Of a stretch of DNA of 64,000 bases, positions 11,575 through 22,500 are shown one piece after another. The number at the start of each line of letters is the position of its first letter. The first letter of the stretch is position 1. The stretch covers positions 46,137,177-46,201,176 of the forward strand of contig CM023454.1 of NCBI GenBank assembly GCA_013339765.2, given 5' to 3'. The DNA is from Haemaphysalis longicornis. Taxonomy: Eukaryota; Arthropoda; Arachnida; Ixodida; Ixodidae. The notes under the pieces were generated by a model. It did no database searches. It was given only the letters and a program-made list of their open reading frames with translations, and was not told where the DNA came from. Made by a program: the position numbers and the translations under genes.

Positions 11575-12870
11575 GTCCTACTTAGGGCTTCAAGCAGAGT
11601 GAGCGTCATGGAGAAACTCAAGTTCGAGCGAGCATCGAGGCGGGCACACAATACCATGCTCATCAACGAACAACTGCCCTGGTGACGGGCAGCTGAGGTG
11701 CGATAGACCAACTGGCGTCGTTATACGAGACTTCAAATCTATAACGACGAACCCAATAAGCTCAACAATGAGCCAGAAAGTTACCTCGAGGACGACGCGT
11801 TCCAGGCTGAGCACAACAGCATGATTGAGTATCAAGACAACGCGACTGGCATCCTTTCCAGGCTGCTTAGCAGGAGCGCTCGCCTGTCACAGTCTGACAC
11901 GGTCATTTCAACTACCGCTGAGAACTTGAATCCTCAAGTCATCGCTCCGCACAGAAACGGAGCGAGCCATCTGAAACTAGCCAGCCCTCCTTCAACGAAG
12001 GTTTTTTCAAATGGAAAGAATTCTGGGAGCAATTTATTCAGAGGATGAACCGAAACAGCGGTGTCACTGCTTCCGAGAAATACAAATATACTTGACTCTT
12101 TTTTGAAAGAAGAGGCTGCCACGGCTGTCAGTGGCTTCGAAATGACCGGCGCTTGCTACAAGGATGATACCGGAATAATAAAAAGGTGCTTTCGTGAAAA
12201 CACGCGCTTAGAGCAAGAGTACTTCGCCAGGCTGCGCATGCTGAACCCGGCGGATACATACAGTGGAACAGTGGTGCTTCGCAAGCTCTACGAATATGTG
12301 CTCGTTAACATAGGAGGCATCGAGAATGGGTGTGTATTGTCATCCTTCTCATGAAAGCTCTGCGATATGTTTTGCGACATTTTCCTCACACGTGCTCCGC
12401 TCAAGTATCTACTTAACCTACAGACATCTCTCAAGAATAAACTGAACTCGACCGCCGGCTGAAGTTGCTTGGCATGGAGCTGGAAAGCCTCAAAAGAGTA
12501 ATTTTAAGAACAGCATGGGCCAGGAGAATATACCAGGTCATACCAAAAGCAAGCGCTTCCATTTCTGTGACCACAAACAACGTCGTCCATATTGCACAAA
12601 CACTCTAACAAGAGCGCCGATTGCTGCGCATTTTGTAAGTCGGCGCAACACATGACACAAACCTGCAGGGCAGATATTTCTTTTCAACAAAAGAAGCAAC
12701 GTGTTGCCACAGAGGTACGACATTTCCGCTACAAAAGAAAAGGGCGCAGAGCCTGAGATTGTGGTCCGAAAGTGTCATGTGGCTAGTGCGCCGGTCGTCA
12801 TGCTTCGAGTATGTGTGATCCCGACAGAAGCCGTTCAATAGCATGACGAGAAACGGGTGGACCCGATGCA
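11575..12870 (+). pseudogene. BEL/Pao-type gag remnant
   Basis: Read across frames, the segment gives a gag of the BEL/Pao type. There is an N-terminal helical region with MIEYQD near 11821-11838, then SFLKEEAATAVSGFEMTGACY (12091-12160) and GIIKRCF, matching the conserved hydrophobic block of arthropod BEL gag (a region usually annotated as DUF1759). After this come LRKLYEYVLVNIGGIE and, in other frames, a cysteine/histidine-rich stretch (FHFCDHKQRRPYC near 12558-12600) and HDTNLQGR near 12650, resembling the zinc-knuckle portion. Several stops and frame shifts interrupt it. No protease, RT or integrase follows; the sequence ends near a LINE inserted at 13.3 kb. Confidence 0.6.
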
Positions 12871-13290
12871 AGTACGACGGTGAGCACGTATTTTAAATGT
12901 GGCAAACGTCTGGTCGATGAAACGCTGAGCTCTGTTCTTCAAACGTTTTGAGCCTGAGCCGTGAGTGAAAATGCCGGCAGATGCGCCAAAAAATTATTCG
13001 ATGGCGGCAGCCAGCGCATCCTTGTGGCGGAGGAACTGTGTGATCATCTTCCGCTATGGACTGCTGGTTTCGCCAAGATTGCTCTCCATACATTCGCTAA
13101 CCCACCCACCTACAACCAACCACCTACAAAACGTCCCGTCGTAGAAATCTGTCTACATCACCACTCCAGGCAGTGCTCCCTCTGCCCCTTTTCCTGGTCA
13201 AAGCTTCTTATTGACTAATCGTTTCCTATGTGTGGGGATATAATTCGTGGGGACACCCAACATACGGTCACCTCACCACTCCAAGGAGAA
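12871..13290. other. Unassigned sequence between gag remnant and LINE
   Basis: Short frames only. It may be decayed continuation of the BEL/Pao element; no pol motif is visible. Confidence 0.3.
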
Positions 13291-13299
13291 GGAGAAGCA

Positions 13300-15270
13300 G
13301 TAAAACATTATTTTATGACAATAAAAAAGAGAGACAGGGGCTGAGGCCCTTCGCACAGGTGCAGTCAATATCCCGACACCCCATTGGTCAACGCCGCCAC
13401 TTTTGCCTGTTGAGCTAGAGCCCTTTCAGACTTCAGCCCCGAGCAATTGACCAGGGCTTCATCCCAAGCCTCTCTGGTAGGGGAACGGCTGGTGGAAGGT
13501 GCAGGGTTGCTCTGTCAAGTCCACGTCATGTGTTAGGAATCGAAAACCTCCACACAGTGCAGACACCTGCCATCTGTCTTAGAGTCAAAATGCTTTGCTA
13601 CAACCGGGTACATAAATGTGTTCCTCTGAAGCGCTGCAGCCTTCGCTCATCGACCTTGCTCAGACCATTTGCAGGGGCTGGGTAAAGCCGGGAATATTGC
13701 AGTAATGTATAATTATGTCTCTAAAGTGCCGATGAGGTTTGCTTATCTCGGTGCCAGGAGAGCATGGGTGATACGCCCGGTGGGTAAGCGCTCGGGCAGC
13801 CGCGTGTGCGGCCTCTTTACCTGTTAGGCTGTGATGCCCCAGAGACCACACAATCACTTTAGGTGCGTAGTCTACGAACCACACCATTAGCTTTAAAATA
13901 CTGTAGGCCAAGGGTAATATCTTGCCCGCTAAGTAGCTTTTACAGGCTCACGGAGAGTCTTTTATTATAGACCTTGACTTCGGGACCGGGGCGGCGAGCG
14001 CTATGGCAATCGCCTCGGCTAGTGTGGGGTTAGCAGCGCGGTAGGAGAGCCCTTCGACTTGCCGGTCCCTGTCAATTACAGCGGCAGTGAACAACCCTAG
14101 CGGCGACTGTCCTGCCATATCAATATAAAACACACCTCGCCTATTTCTGTATTTCATTTCCACTGTTCTAGCGCGTACTTCTCTCCTGCTTTCGGCAGTG
14201 TGCTTTTCCTCCACAACTAGGAGAGTTTGCATGCCTCCTCTGGAGTGCACTCGCGTTCGATTTGTAGGCGATCAAGCAAGAGGGTTCCCGACGGCGTCGG
14301 TGCTAATCTGGGTACTGCTTTGGGAGATGAGCCTATTTCAGCTCTTGACCTAAATACAGCACTTCCAGTGCCGATAACCTGGTGTTAGAGTTAGGCACCG
14401 GGCGGACAGGGGCTCGTTTTGTGTCCTTTGAAATGATGACGTCAATGCAATTCTAGTGTTGTTTTCTTGTACGTAGGTAGGGTATGGAGAAGAGAATTCT
14501 GGTGGTGACAAAGGCATGGGTGATCCGAATCGGGCCGCTGTCCCGTAATCCGCCGCGCTTGTTGGATACGCGTTGTATCATCCGTTCGAACTGTTCACCT
14601 ATTCGCTTCAGTTTGGCAACAGTGGTCTCTGCGCTAGGTAAGTTGTGAATAGGCAGACCCAGAATGCTGGTTTTTTGTACTTCTCAGATAAGACCACCGG
14701 TTAAAGAGATGTAAGCCATTGTATTGTCTTTATGATTGGCTTTGATGTGCAAAAGCTTAGATTTTGTTAAGGCACATTGGAGGCCGCCGTCGTTCAGCAT
14801 AGCTCTCGGCAATGCTGTCAGGCCTTTGACGGAGGTCCTCTATTTCCTCAAGGCTGCTTCGGTGCTCCATATTGTTATGTCATCAATTTGATTTATGCAT
14901 TCTAACCGTTGGAATTAGGGCGAGTCCAGGGGTTCGCCAATAGATGGACTGTTATACGGTCTCTTCCGGGGATGTAAATCTGTGCATCTTAGCTAAAGCT
15001 GCCTGAAGGTCTTGTTGAGGAAAGGGCGCATTCATGTCTGAGTTTTTCTTGGATGCGAAGCGATACATACGTTCACTGGGGTCTTTATTGCGGCGTATAT
15101 ATATGTCACCTAGAGTACCCGGAAGTTCGGTCGTCGTACCTTGGTACCCGTCTAGGGCACTTGTAGGGAGTTTATGTTGCGTTTCCCATCTCGTCTGAGA
15201 TGGGTAAATGAGACTAAGAAGGCACCATATCCCCCTTGATCCCATTTGACAAACACACTCTATCAAATGT
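13300..15270 (-). mobile_element. LINE, minus strand, internally deleted
   Basis: From high to low coordinates on the minus strand: an ORF2 linker region that runs into FPQQDLQAALAKMH (about 15030-14990), the entry to the RT; a jump to DDITIWSTEA near 14885-14855, the second half of the catalytic YADD motif; a thumb region (KLLHIKANHKDNT, AKLKRIGEQFERMIQRVSNK); RNase H (FYIDMAG near 14140-14120, EAIAIALAA near 14005); and an RNase H end at VWSLGHHSLTGKEAAHAAA near 13850-13795. The C-terminus stops at about 13390, followed by TCTCTCTTTTTTATTG. Relative to the relatives in this window, most of the RT palm is missing between the LAALAK-like block and the catalytic aspartates, so the copy is dead. 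Confidence 0.75.
13960..14250 (-). pseudogene. LINE RNase H N-terminal half
   Basis: An open stretch of about 96 codons that carries GVFYIDMAGQS (first catalytic aspartate, strand 1), SYRAANPTLAEAIAIALAA (the helix with the catalytic glutamate) and the start of the third strand. RNase H in LINE ORF2 is thought to help remove the RNA template. The frame ends at 13948-13960 and the remaining part (GHHSLTGKEAAHAAARALTHRA) continues in another frame at 13850-13780. Confidence 0.7.
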
Positions 15271-15620
15271 GCGTCGCCGAGTTGGCCAGCTTATTCTGCC
15301 GATTTTTCAGTTTGTTTACTGATGCGGGCTCGAAGGTTGCAATAAAGTTTCTGTATATCGAAGCTTTTAGGGGGGTGGGGCGTTCTTGTCGCTCAATTTG
15401 AATGGATGTGCCCCGCATGAGCTCCGCAGTTTTCCGAGTGTTGAGCGAAAATCCTCGTCTTGGATTGAGAAGGGCTGCAGCAGCGAGCGCCGGAATGTGT
15501 AAGGAACGATCGGAGAACGTTTTCTTGGACATTCCTAAATTTTTCTGGTTAGAAGCCCACCTGGTTTGTTCGTCACATCGGAGCTTTATATAGTCACTAG
15601 GTCTAGCTCCCTACAACCAC
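15271..15620 (-). other. Unassigned open stretch between two LINEs
   Basis: A minus-strand open frame (15532-15263, 89 codons) with no motif I recognise. It could be the upstream linker of the minus-strand LINE or host-derived filler. I do not call it a gene. Confidence 0.3.
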
Positions 15621-15699
15621 AGTGGCTTTGGAAGACACCGGAGCCGCAGAAAACATCAATCCTGCCTATGACGGCTGCATCGACCGAAGGCGGCTAACA

Positions 15700-16410
15700 C
15701 GGATATTCGCCCCCGACGGGGAAACTAACTTGACCTCAGGAACGCTCCCTTGCAAGAACCCACTTCTAGCGACCCCAAGCCCACCGCGACGCTCGCAACC
15801 GAATCTACGTGGCGCAACCCACCGGAATCTCCACCTCCCGAAACGGACATCAATATCGTTCTTCGATCGAGAGGGGGAATCGATCAAAGGTATGTGGCTC
15901 AAGCCACTCTTGCGAATAACATTTTTAAAACAGCCAGGCTCCCTTGAAAACCCAGTAGACCAAATACGGGTCCAGTACGGGCCGGACTACCTGTGTATAA
16001 GTACCCCCTTCGGAAGAACGTGGTAAAAAGTACTCTGCCATCCAGTCCCTCGCATTCAAAGGACAGCAGTACGAAGTCGTTGCACATGTTTGCGCTCCCG
16101 CCAACACGGAAACTGCCGTAATTTGCAACATCCCCGTAAACACCACATCCGAAGTTGTTTTCCGAGGCGTGAACGACTACAATACCGATTCAGATTATCG
16201 CTTCGAAACGGGCCGAAAGCTGTAGTAATGCCCAGATCCCCTTTAAGGGCAACGGCGTACCCATCTGGATGCCGTTACATGCCGCGATGTACCGTCAAAG
16301 GGAAGCGCCCTGCCAGCAGCCACCCACCCTCTTCCAGCCAAAAGAAATCACCTGGAGGACTTCAGGTGCTCAAGAAACAACCAATACAGCTGAGCGGCGA
16401 ATAAAACGTG
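15700..16410 (+). pseudogene. LINE ORF1 (gag-like) remnant
   Basis: Across frames the segment reads as the nucleic-acid-binding ORF1 of a tick-type LINE. Visible blocks are GGIDQRYVAQATLANNIFKTA (about 15871-15935), DQIRVQYGPDYLCISTPF (15960-16010), GQQYEVVAHVCAPANTETAV (16060-16120) and NIPVNTTSEVV (16128-16160). These correspond to the central fold that precedes the zinc knuckles in related ORF1 proteins. The zinc-knuckle region itself is not legible here. Internal stops show it is not expressed. Confidence 0.6.
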
Positions 16411-16919
16411 AGCGGCTATAGTGCTCCCTCGCACTACTCATCCTCGCTGCGCCAACCCCCCTTCACTCCCCCCGATAACTTAATAAAAACCTTTCTACAA
16501 TCAGAGCACAGAATAACCTGGTCAGACAGGTGAATGTCGCTCTGCGTTGTAAAACAAATTCCTCAAGTCGCAAATTAGAAACCGTAGTCTACAAGAACCG
16601 AACCCAACACCCCCCGCAACAAAACGCAGGGCAGTCAGTTAAACCGGCCACGCCGCAGCTGAGAATGCCACGCATAAAGTGCAGCATGATAAGAGAATCG
16701 CTGCTCTCGGAGCAAAATTCTCGTCAGCCTGGAACCTCCTACACGAGCAGAAAAATGATCTTGTCGAGATTTAGAAACACCACCAAACTCTGCAGGCTAA
16801 TATGTTAACAATTCCATCCAATCTCCTTGCTAGCATATGTAACCTCCGTGCTTAACTGCTAACAAACATAAGAGAGGTTCTCAATAGCGTGAACAAGCTG
16901 TCTGGGCCTGTTCCCCAAA

Positions 16920-17243
16920 TTGGCAACCAATATAGACCAGACCTCGAGTAGAAGCACTGCGGTCGTCCTTGTCTGGCAGTGGAACGGCAGGGATTCAGTA
17001 CAAGCGAAGCAGCTTGCAGTCGGACATTCAGTCGGTCGAAACCCCCCAGACATTATAGCCATCTGTGAGGCGGGCAAAGCTGTTAAACTATGCGGTTACA
17101 TAGCATTTCAAAGCGAAGCGGATCCGAAAACAGCCGTACTACCCCAAGGAAACATCGCGGCGGAGAGAACCCCATTCGATACCGTCGAAATCCCCCGCGA
17201 TATAATCCCGGAACTGTTAAGTTCGGGCTCTTCATTTTATTAT
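16920..17243 (+). pseudogene. LINE endonuclease, first half
   Basis: N-terminal half of an apurinic-like (EEP family) endonuclease, the enzyme that nicks target DNA for LINE insertion. VLVWQWNGRD (16974-17003) covers the WN.R motif with the conserved asparagine, NPPDIIAICEAG (about 17040-17075) holds the metal-binding glutamate position (usually QET), and FQSEADPKTAVL and IPRDIIPELL follow. The frame stops at the junction with an inserted sequence at 17244. The second half resumes at 18258. Confidence 0.7.
17235..17243 (+). repeat. 9-bp target duplication, left copy
   Basis: TTTTATTAT, repeated exactly at 18249-18257. The two copies bracket a foreign ~1 kb segment inside the endonuclease. 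Taking out the segment and one copy brings HFIMNVYSS, a normal endonuclease strand, back into one frame, which strongly supports a real insertion event. Confidence 0.75.
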
Positions 17244-18248
17244 TGAAAGCCGCAGGTGGCTCATGTATCGGCGTTCCCTCCGCTTGTAGCTGCTATCTTG
17301 TGTCCCGTCCCTTTGTGTATCAAAAATGGGGTGCTTAGCCTAAGTACCTCTGTCTCGCTGTTGCGGTATGCTCGACTTGGCGGCCTAAGCGACGCCGCCG
17401 TCAGCGCTGGTAGTTGACGGGTCATTCGCGTCAAAGGCGGTCGCCTGGGCTTGCAGCGTCTCTTCCCGTGGCCTATTCAGGCGGGGGGCGGCGTTCTTTA
17501 GTGTGGTAGGGGATTTGCAGCGACTCCGTCATTGTCTCGGCACGCGCAGACGACGGGGCAAGGCGCACGCTGGAGGATGTTAGTCCCGCGAAGACTGCCC
17601 CAAGCCTTCGGCGTTTTGCTTTTGAGCAGATGCCGCCCGCTCAACGTAATGGTGTGTCCTCTCCACATGGTCAGTGACTTTAGGTAGCGGATGTTCTGTA
17701 TTTGATTGTCGGATGCAATAGCGTGCGTGGGAAACGCACTATGAGTGCATGAGAGAGAGTGTTGGGTCACGTGACCGCTGGCGGGGACATGTGGGGGATT
17801 GGCTGGTCTATGTGGCCAATCATTGGTTCGTATTATTGTTTTGAAAGGGTTTTTTACTCTTCCTTGAACGTTCCATTTGGAGGCGTGGTTTTTGGCATCA
17901 AATCCGGAGTGTTGGGCTTTGTCGAGGGTCGGTCGAAAGCGGTGTAGTTTTGTATAGATCTCGGGGGAAGAGGCTGCTGGTGGCCGAGTGACATTGTAAC
18001 CGTCATTCGAACCTGGTGTAAACTTGGAGTAATGTAAATAGTGTAACTAAACCTAATATCTAGCAAGAAAGCCAGCCTTCGTCCATCACCCGCTCCAAGC
18101 GTCGGACGACGTTATCGGAGCGAGTCGAGATCGTCCTCTCGGCTCGAGCTTCGTGAAGAACTTCATCATTTCGCCATCATCGTTCGCCAAGAAGATGGAG
18201 AGGCGAAGTATAACTGGTACTTCTCATAAAGAGGGGAGGTTCTAAGCT
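17244..18248. mobile_element. Unidentified ~1 kb insertion
   Basis: Sequence bounded by 9-bp direct repeats inside a LINE endonuclease. It begins TGAAAGCCGC and ends GGTTCTAAGCT. I see no matching terminal inverted repeats and no transposase or RT. The right half has an LTR-like or promoter-like look (CCAAT box near 17815, GTGTAACTAAACCTAA near 18040), and the minus-strand frame at 17770-17498 carries no motif I can name with confidence. A 9-bp duplication is long for an LTR element and typical of some DNA transposons (for example Mutator-like) or of LINE/SINE insertions. Confidence 0.6.
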
Positions 18249-18257
18249 TTTTATTAT
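18249..18257 (+). repeat. 9-bp target duplication, right copy
   Basis: TTTTATTAT, identical to the left copy at 17235-17243. The endonuclease reading frame continues directly after it. Confidence 0.75.
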
Positions 18258-18621
18258 GAACGTATATAGTAGCCTCCGCGAGTAGAATAACAGATGCAAT
18301 CTTTTGTTTTCCCTTGCCAGGAAGGAATCCGGCCCCAGTGACCTAAATGTTGTGGGTGACTTTATTGCACAGCTCACGTCCTGTGGTTATTCCAATTATT
18401 CCAAGTGCACAAAAAAGGAAACAGACCTTTGTGACCAGGCGCAGACCCACCATTTTACATTAAAATCACACCCCAATACTCCACCACAGATCACACCTTT
18501 ACACTACATGCCAAAAACGCCAGATGGAGTATCACTGACCGCGCAAATGGAAGTTAGCATTTTCATAATCCAAACTGATCTGACCCTTGCCCTCATCATT
18601 ATGACTCACCCCCGAAATTAG
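18258..18621 (+). pseudogene. LINE endonuclease, second half
   Basis: C-terminal half of the EEP endonuclease. It opens with NVYSS, then LARKESGPSDLNVVGDFIAQ (18310-18370), where GDFxA is the conserved catalytic loop (usually GDFNA; here the asparagine is replaced by isoleucine), then the helix and strand leading toward the usual SDH motif. The tail near 18590 (TLALIIMTHPRN) is where GSDH would be expected and that motif is not preserved. Nuclease activity is therefore very unlikely. Confidence 0.7.
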
Positions 18622-19720
18622 CAGCGCACGAACTGGGAAGAGTTCACGAGTTGTCGAGAGCCCACAAAAAACATCAGTAATATATAATCCATTAGATCTA
18701 TAAAAGAGCGTAAAGCAACTGTTTGCGCACACTCGAGCCGTAATCAAACCATTTGACCCAGACATACCTTCGGAGACCACAGATATTCTCCTGAACACCT
18801 GTGGCACGAATATAAGAGCATACAAAACCTTTAAAGAAGCAACAAACAGAACCACAGGTTGCGCCGTAAACTAGCATAACTGGAAGCGAACATTCAAAAA
18901 TACACACAACAACTCTCTCAGGATCAATGGCGCGAAGTCTGTGACCAGATACGTGGGAACCTGGGAATGAAATGGAAAAGGCAGCTTCTCAAACACCTCT
19001 TCAACCCAAACCAGTCAAAACAAGATCGAACACATCGCGAAATTAGCATTATTGAGAGACTCCCAGGACCGATGCAGACTTTAAATAGGATAAAGTACGT
19101 GGTATTACCCAAAGGCACTACCATCGCGCTCCCCGATACACCGGTCTACCAAATTCTTACAGGAACAGGGGCATAACCGAAGCAGAAGTACGAGGAGCCT
19201 TACTCAAGCTGGGATCGGGCTCGGCCCTGGGCGCTGATGAGGTAACCAAAAATGCTACAGAATCTCGACGATTACTCCATCACATCCATTACTAGTTGTT
19301 TTACCCATTATTGGCAACAGCGCACGCTGCCACAATCCTGGAAACATGCTAAAAATAAATTTCTTCCCAACCTCGGAAACCCCTTGCATTAGAAACCTCT
19401 GGCCCACATCCCTCACCTCGTGCCTGTGAGAACTATTTGAGCATATTGATGCACGCTTGGTTTCGCACATTCAAGATGTCGGCGTGCTCCCTCACTCCAG
19501 AATTGGTTTACGCAAAGCCCTGCCCACACAGGAGACGTCCTTCTCCAAATCTCCCGAGAAGTCCTAGTCCTCCCCAAACAAATTGAACACTTCGGCTATC
19601 GTTGCCTTACATTTGGCCAGGCTTTCAATAGTGTGCCCCACGACACCATAATGACTGGACCAGAATCCACCAACTTGGGCTTTGCACGTACAAATATATG
19701 CACGTACAAATATATATATA
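18622..19720 (+). pseudogene. LINE linker and RT N-terminal half
   Basis: Continuing in several frames: a linker with the SLQ-RWK-like helix damaged near 18820, RGNLGMKWKRQLLKHLFNP (18950-19010), DPVSPISQ-like residues where PDTPVYQ appears (19135-19150), LQNLDDYSITSIT (19258-19296), and QAFNSVPHDTIM near 19620-19655. These follow the order of domains 0-3 of LINE RTs. Copy ends at about 19690-19720 in an AT-rich stretch before any YxDD motif. Confidence 0.65.
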
Positions 19721-20390
19721 ATTTGCGTAAGAGAAGGCGCACTGTGGATCTGAATTGGCTTGCAGCAAAAGTTACCTTCAAATCCAGTGTTGGGCTCGGG
19801 TTGCCGATCAGAATGAGTTCATTGCGCCCAATGTAGCGCGTTTGCTTCGGTCGCCAATGGGGCTTGCTGGTTCTGTGGCTCGAGGACTTGCTAGCCACCC
19901 CCCTAGATGAGCATGCCCAGAGCGAGCCATCTGTTTTTGGCCAGGAGTGTCGTTTCCCTTGGGGGCCATCGTACCCTCTTTGCGTCGCCATAGGCGAATC
20001 ATGTCTTCTAAATTTGTACAAAATGAAATCTGTACAGAAATGACTGCAAATTCATTAAGAAAACGCCAAAACATATACAAAAAAACGTTGCAAGTGTACA
20101 GAAGTTCAGTGAATGTCAGCTAAACAAACAAATAAACAAAGTTAATCGGCCGGGATGTACGATAAAAAATGATACAAACCATGAACACAAAAAACAACCA
20201 ACCGTCGGGTAATTGACAGCAAAAAATCTACAAGACAACAAAAATGAAAGGAAAGGAACCAAGAAAGTGGGGGAACCATACAGTTAACACAGTGTGGGCA
20301 AGCGCGGGGAAATAATTGGAACAATGCAAATCATAGTGGCACCTATGTTAACAACATGGCGCAAAATACAGAGCAACACGCTTGTGTGCT
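19721..20390. other. Unassigned sequence between two LINEs
   Basis: Starts with a short TATATA run (19693-19720). The GC-rich middle part (19830-20000) has a minus-strand open frame without recognisable motifs, and the rest is AT-rich. Nothing is supported. Confidence 0.3.
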
Positions 20391-20460
20391 CGAGATTGCT
20401 ACGCGGAAAGGAACGTTTTAACAGATCTTTTAAAAGAAGACAAGTGCGTAGCGGATTTGA

Positions 20461-20901
20461 CAGTTGGTGGTAAGGAATTCCGGAATGGAACAGCAGCGAC
20501 GTGTGAAGTTTGCTTTTCGTAATTTAAGTTCACACAGGGCAATTGAAGATTTCGGTTAAAGGAAAACCTGGTGGAGTTGGTGTTAAGCAGGAAGGGTGAA
20601 TCAATGAAACCAATTGGCAAATGAGCACTAAGCAACTTGAAAAACACAAGTGATAAATTATAATGAAACATTTTCTCTAGACAGTTGGTGGTAGGAATGG
20701 CAGAATGAAACAGCAGCGACGTGTGAAGTTTGCTTTTCGTAATTAAACTTAACAAAGCGAAATAAAAGATTTCGAGTAAAGAAAAACCTGGTGGAGTTGG
20801 TGTTAAGCAGGAAGGGTGAATCTATAAAACTAATTGGCAAATGAGCACTAAGCAACTTGAAAAACACAAGTGATAAATTATAATGAAACGTTTTTTTGGA
20901 C
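20461..20901 (-). repeat. 220-bp tandem duplication in LINE 3' part
   Basis: Two adjacent copies, 20461-20681 and 20682-20901, share CAGTTGGTGGTA at the start, CAGCAGCGACGTGTGAAG, GGTGTTAAGCAGGAAGGG and AAATTATAATGAAAC at the end. Both encode the same C-terminal peptide block (FKLLSAHLPI, LLNTNSTRF) on the minus strand. Copies differ at scattered sites, so the duplication is not recent, and it explains why the C-terminus appears twice. Confidence 0.85.
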
Positions 20902-21451
20902 ATAAGATGTTATGTTCATGTAACAGAACCGACGGATTTGAGTGAAATTGGCTAGAGGTGATAATATGTATAGCTCGATTTTGAAGATGTTGAATGGATG
21001 ACCGGTGACATTGGTAGGTGTTGCCCCATGCGGCGATTTCATACCTAATGTGACTGTGAGTAAAAGCAAAATATAGAGACATCAGTGCAATAAATGAAAA
21101 AAAAAATGGCCGTGCTTTTATCAGAGCTCCAATACCGAATGCACATTTTTTCTTTAAGTGATTGATGTGGGAAGAAAATATAAGGTTACTATCGAGTGTT
21201 AAACCCAAAAATGTAACGCCTTCGCACACAGTAATTTGATGAGGACCAATCGTCATACTCGAAGGATTAGGCAGATGTTTATGGCTAGAACAAAAAAGCA
21301 TATAATGAGTTTGAGCATGATTATTTATAAGGCAGTTGTCCTTAAACCAGTTTATTACACTAGGTAACGAGTTGTTAATTTTGATGTGACGGAGACAAGG
21401 GATCCACCCAAACAAAATATGGTAATTTTGTCGGCATATAAGACACAGCAA
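20822..21451 (-). pseudogene. CR1/L2-like RT C-terminal open stretch
   Basis: The longest open piece of the element (209 codons). It begins at the damaged catalytic loop (LICRQNYHILFGW follows the YADK site in a shifted frame) and runs through the thumb: TVCEGVTFLGLTLDSN, KCAFGIGALIKARPFF, LMSLYFAFTHSHIRYEIAAWGN, SIQHLQNRAIHIIT. In related elements this part binds template RNA after the palm. It is a remnant without an intact active site; translation is not expected. Confidence 0.7.
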
Positions 21452-22333
21452 TTGGAAGACAGAATGTTGGGAAGATCGTTAATGTGTAGTATAAAAAGTA
21501 GTGGTCCGAGGATTGAGCCCTCAGGGACACTTTGGTTGACTGTTTAAGTCTCTGAAAGAGGGCTGTTAGTACAAACTGTATAGGTTCTATTCAGCAAATA
21601 TTCCTTCAGAAAACTTTAGGCTGGGCCAGTTACAATGTAAGATTCAAGTTTGTAAAAAAATGCGGTGGTTAATAGTATCAAAGGCTTTAATAAAGTCCAA
21701 AAACACCGAACAAGCAATAACACCACGATCGATTTAATGCTAAAAAAAAATCAGTTATGAAAGCAGGACCAAAGTGGTTGAACGGCCAGGACGAAAATCA
21801 AACCGACAAGGCTTAAGAATCTTAAATTTTGTTTGTGTAGCTAGATAGCCGCTTTACAAAAAGCCACTAAATAATCTTGCTTATAGTAGAAAGTATTTTT
21901 ATTGGACGATAATTGGTAATAAAAGTTTGTCTCCTTTTTTTAAAAAATTGGTACAATTTTTTAGTGTTTCAGAACATTGGGAAAACAGCCAGTTGTGAAG
22001 ATAAGTTTAGTTATATTGCTAATACTTTCATAAGTGCAATTAGCAACCAGTTTTAGATGACGGGCACCTATTACGTACTAAACCAGAGCTGAAGTTTTGG
22101 AGCTTGCCGCTAGTCAAATAAACTTCATGTGGAGTGACAGGACCGAGAAAAAACAGTGGGGTAAACTTGGCATGTTAGGTTGCGAAGTGCCAGTTTGAGG
22201 ACAAGAAGAAGAAATTGCTCAAAGCTATGGCAAATTGGGAAGCCTTTTGATCGGTGATGCTATTAAAATTAATTCTTGAAAGTGGAATAGACGACGATGG
22301 TTTATTTAGAAAATTATTTATTAGTTGCCAGTG

Positions 22334-22465
22334 CTTCTTAGGGATATTCCTATTAATGGTTAATTGTTTATCCTAATAACGCCTTTGGGATTTATCAGTT
22401 GCAGGCCTTCTTAGGGATATTGCTATCAATGGTAAATTCTTTATCATAATAACGCCTTACGGTTG
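22334..22465. repeat. 73-bp tandem duplication
   Basis: CTTCTTAGGGATATT starts at 22334 and again at 22407, and both copies continue to CTAATAACGCCTT or CATAATAACGCCTT. It lies in the decayed 5' part of the CR1/L2-like LINE. Confidence 0.75.
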
Positions 22466-22500
22466 CTTCAGTAAACTCGTCAAAACAGTGCACGAAGTTT

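Larger units (their letters stand above)
15622..19720 (+). mobile_element. LINE, plus strand, ORF1 + endonuclease + partial RT
   Basis: A long but decayed LINE facing away from its minus-strand neighbour. ORF1 lies at about 15622-16410, the endonuclease starts at 16920 and resumes at about 18258 after an inserted element, a linker follows (NLGMKWKRQLLKHLFNPNQSK near 18960), and the RT continues to about 19680 (LQNLDDYSITSIT, then QAFNSVPHDTIM in place of the KAFD motif). It breaks off before the catalytic YADD region. Frames change repeatedly. It shares the linker and RT layout with the LINEs at 51-57 kb and 13-15 kb, so it belongs to the same broad RNase H-type superfamily, though its own RNase H part is absent. 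Confidence 0.75.
20390..22500 (-). mobile_element. CR1/L2-like LINE, minus strand
   Basis: On the minus strand: FLDFIKAFDTINH near 21695-21655 (RT motif with the first catalytic aspartate), EGSILGPLLFILHINDLPN near 21520-21465, and YADK at about 21433-21422 where YADD is expected. A long open thumb/C-terminal region follows (GVTFLGLTLDSNLIFSSHINHL near 21225-21160, YEIAAWGN near 21045). There is no RNase H after the RT, and the C-terminus with LLNTNSTRF is typical of CR1/L2-type elements. The second catalytic aspartate is lost and stops occur upstream of 21451. The 5' boundary is unclear. Confidence 0.8.

Noticed and set aside
13032..13418. Possible coding exon near the BEL/Pao remnant
   Set aside because: Frames are short and stop at the 3' end of the minus-strand LINE; no motif.
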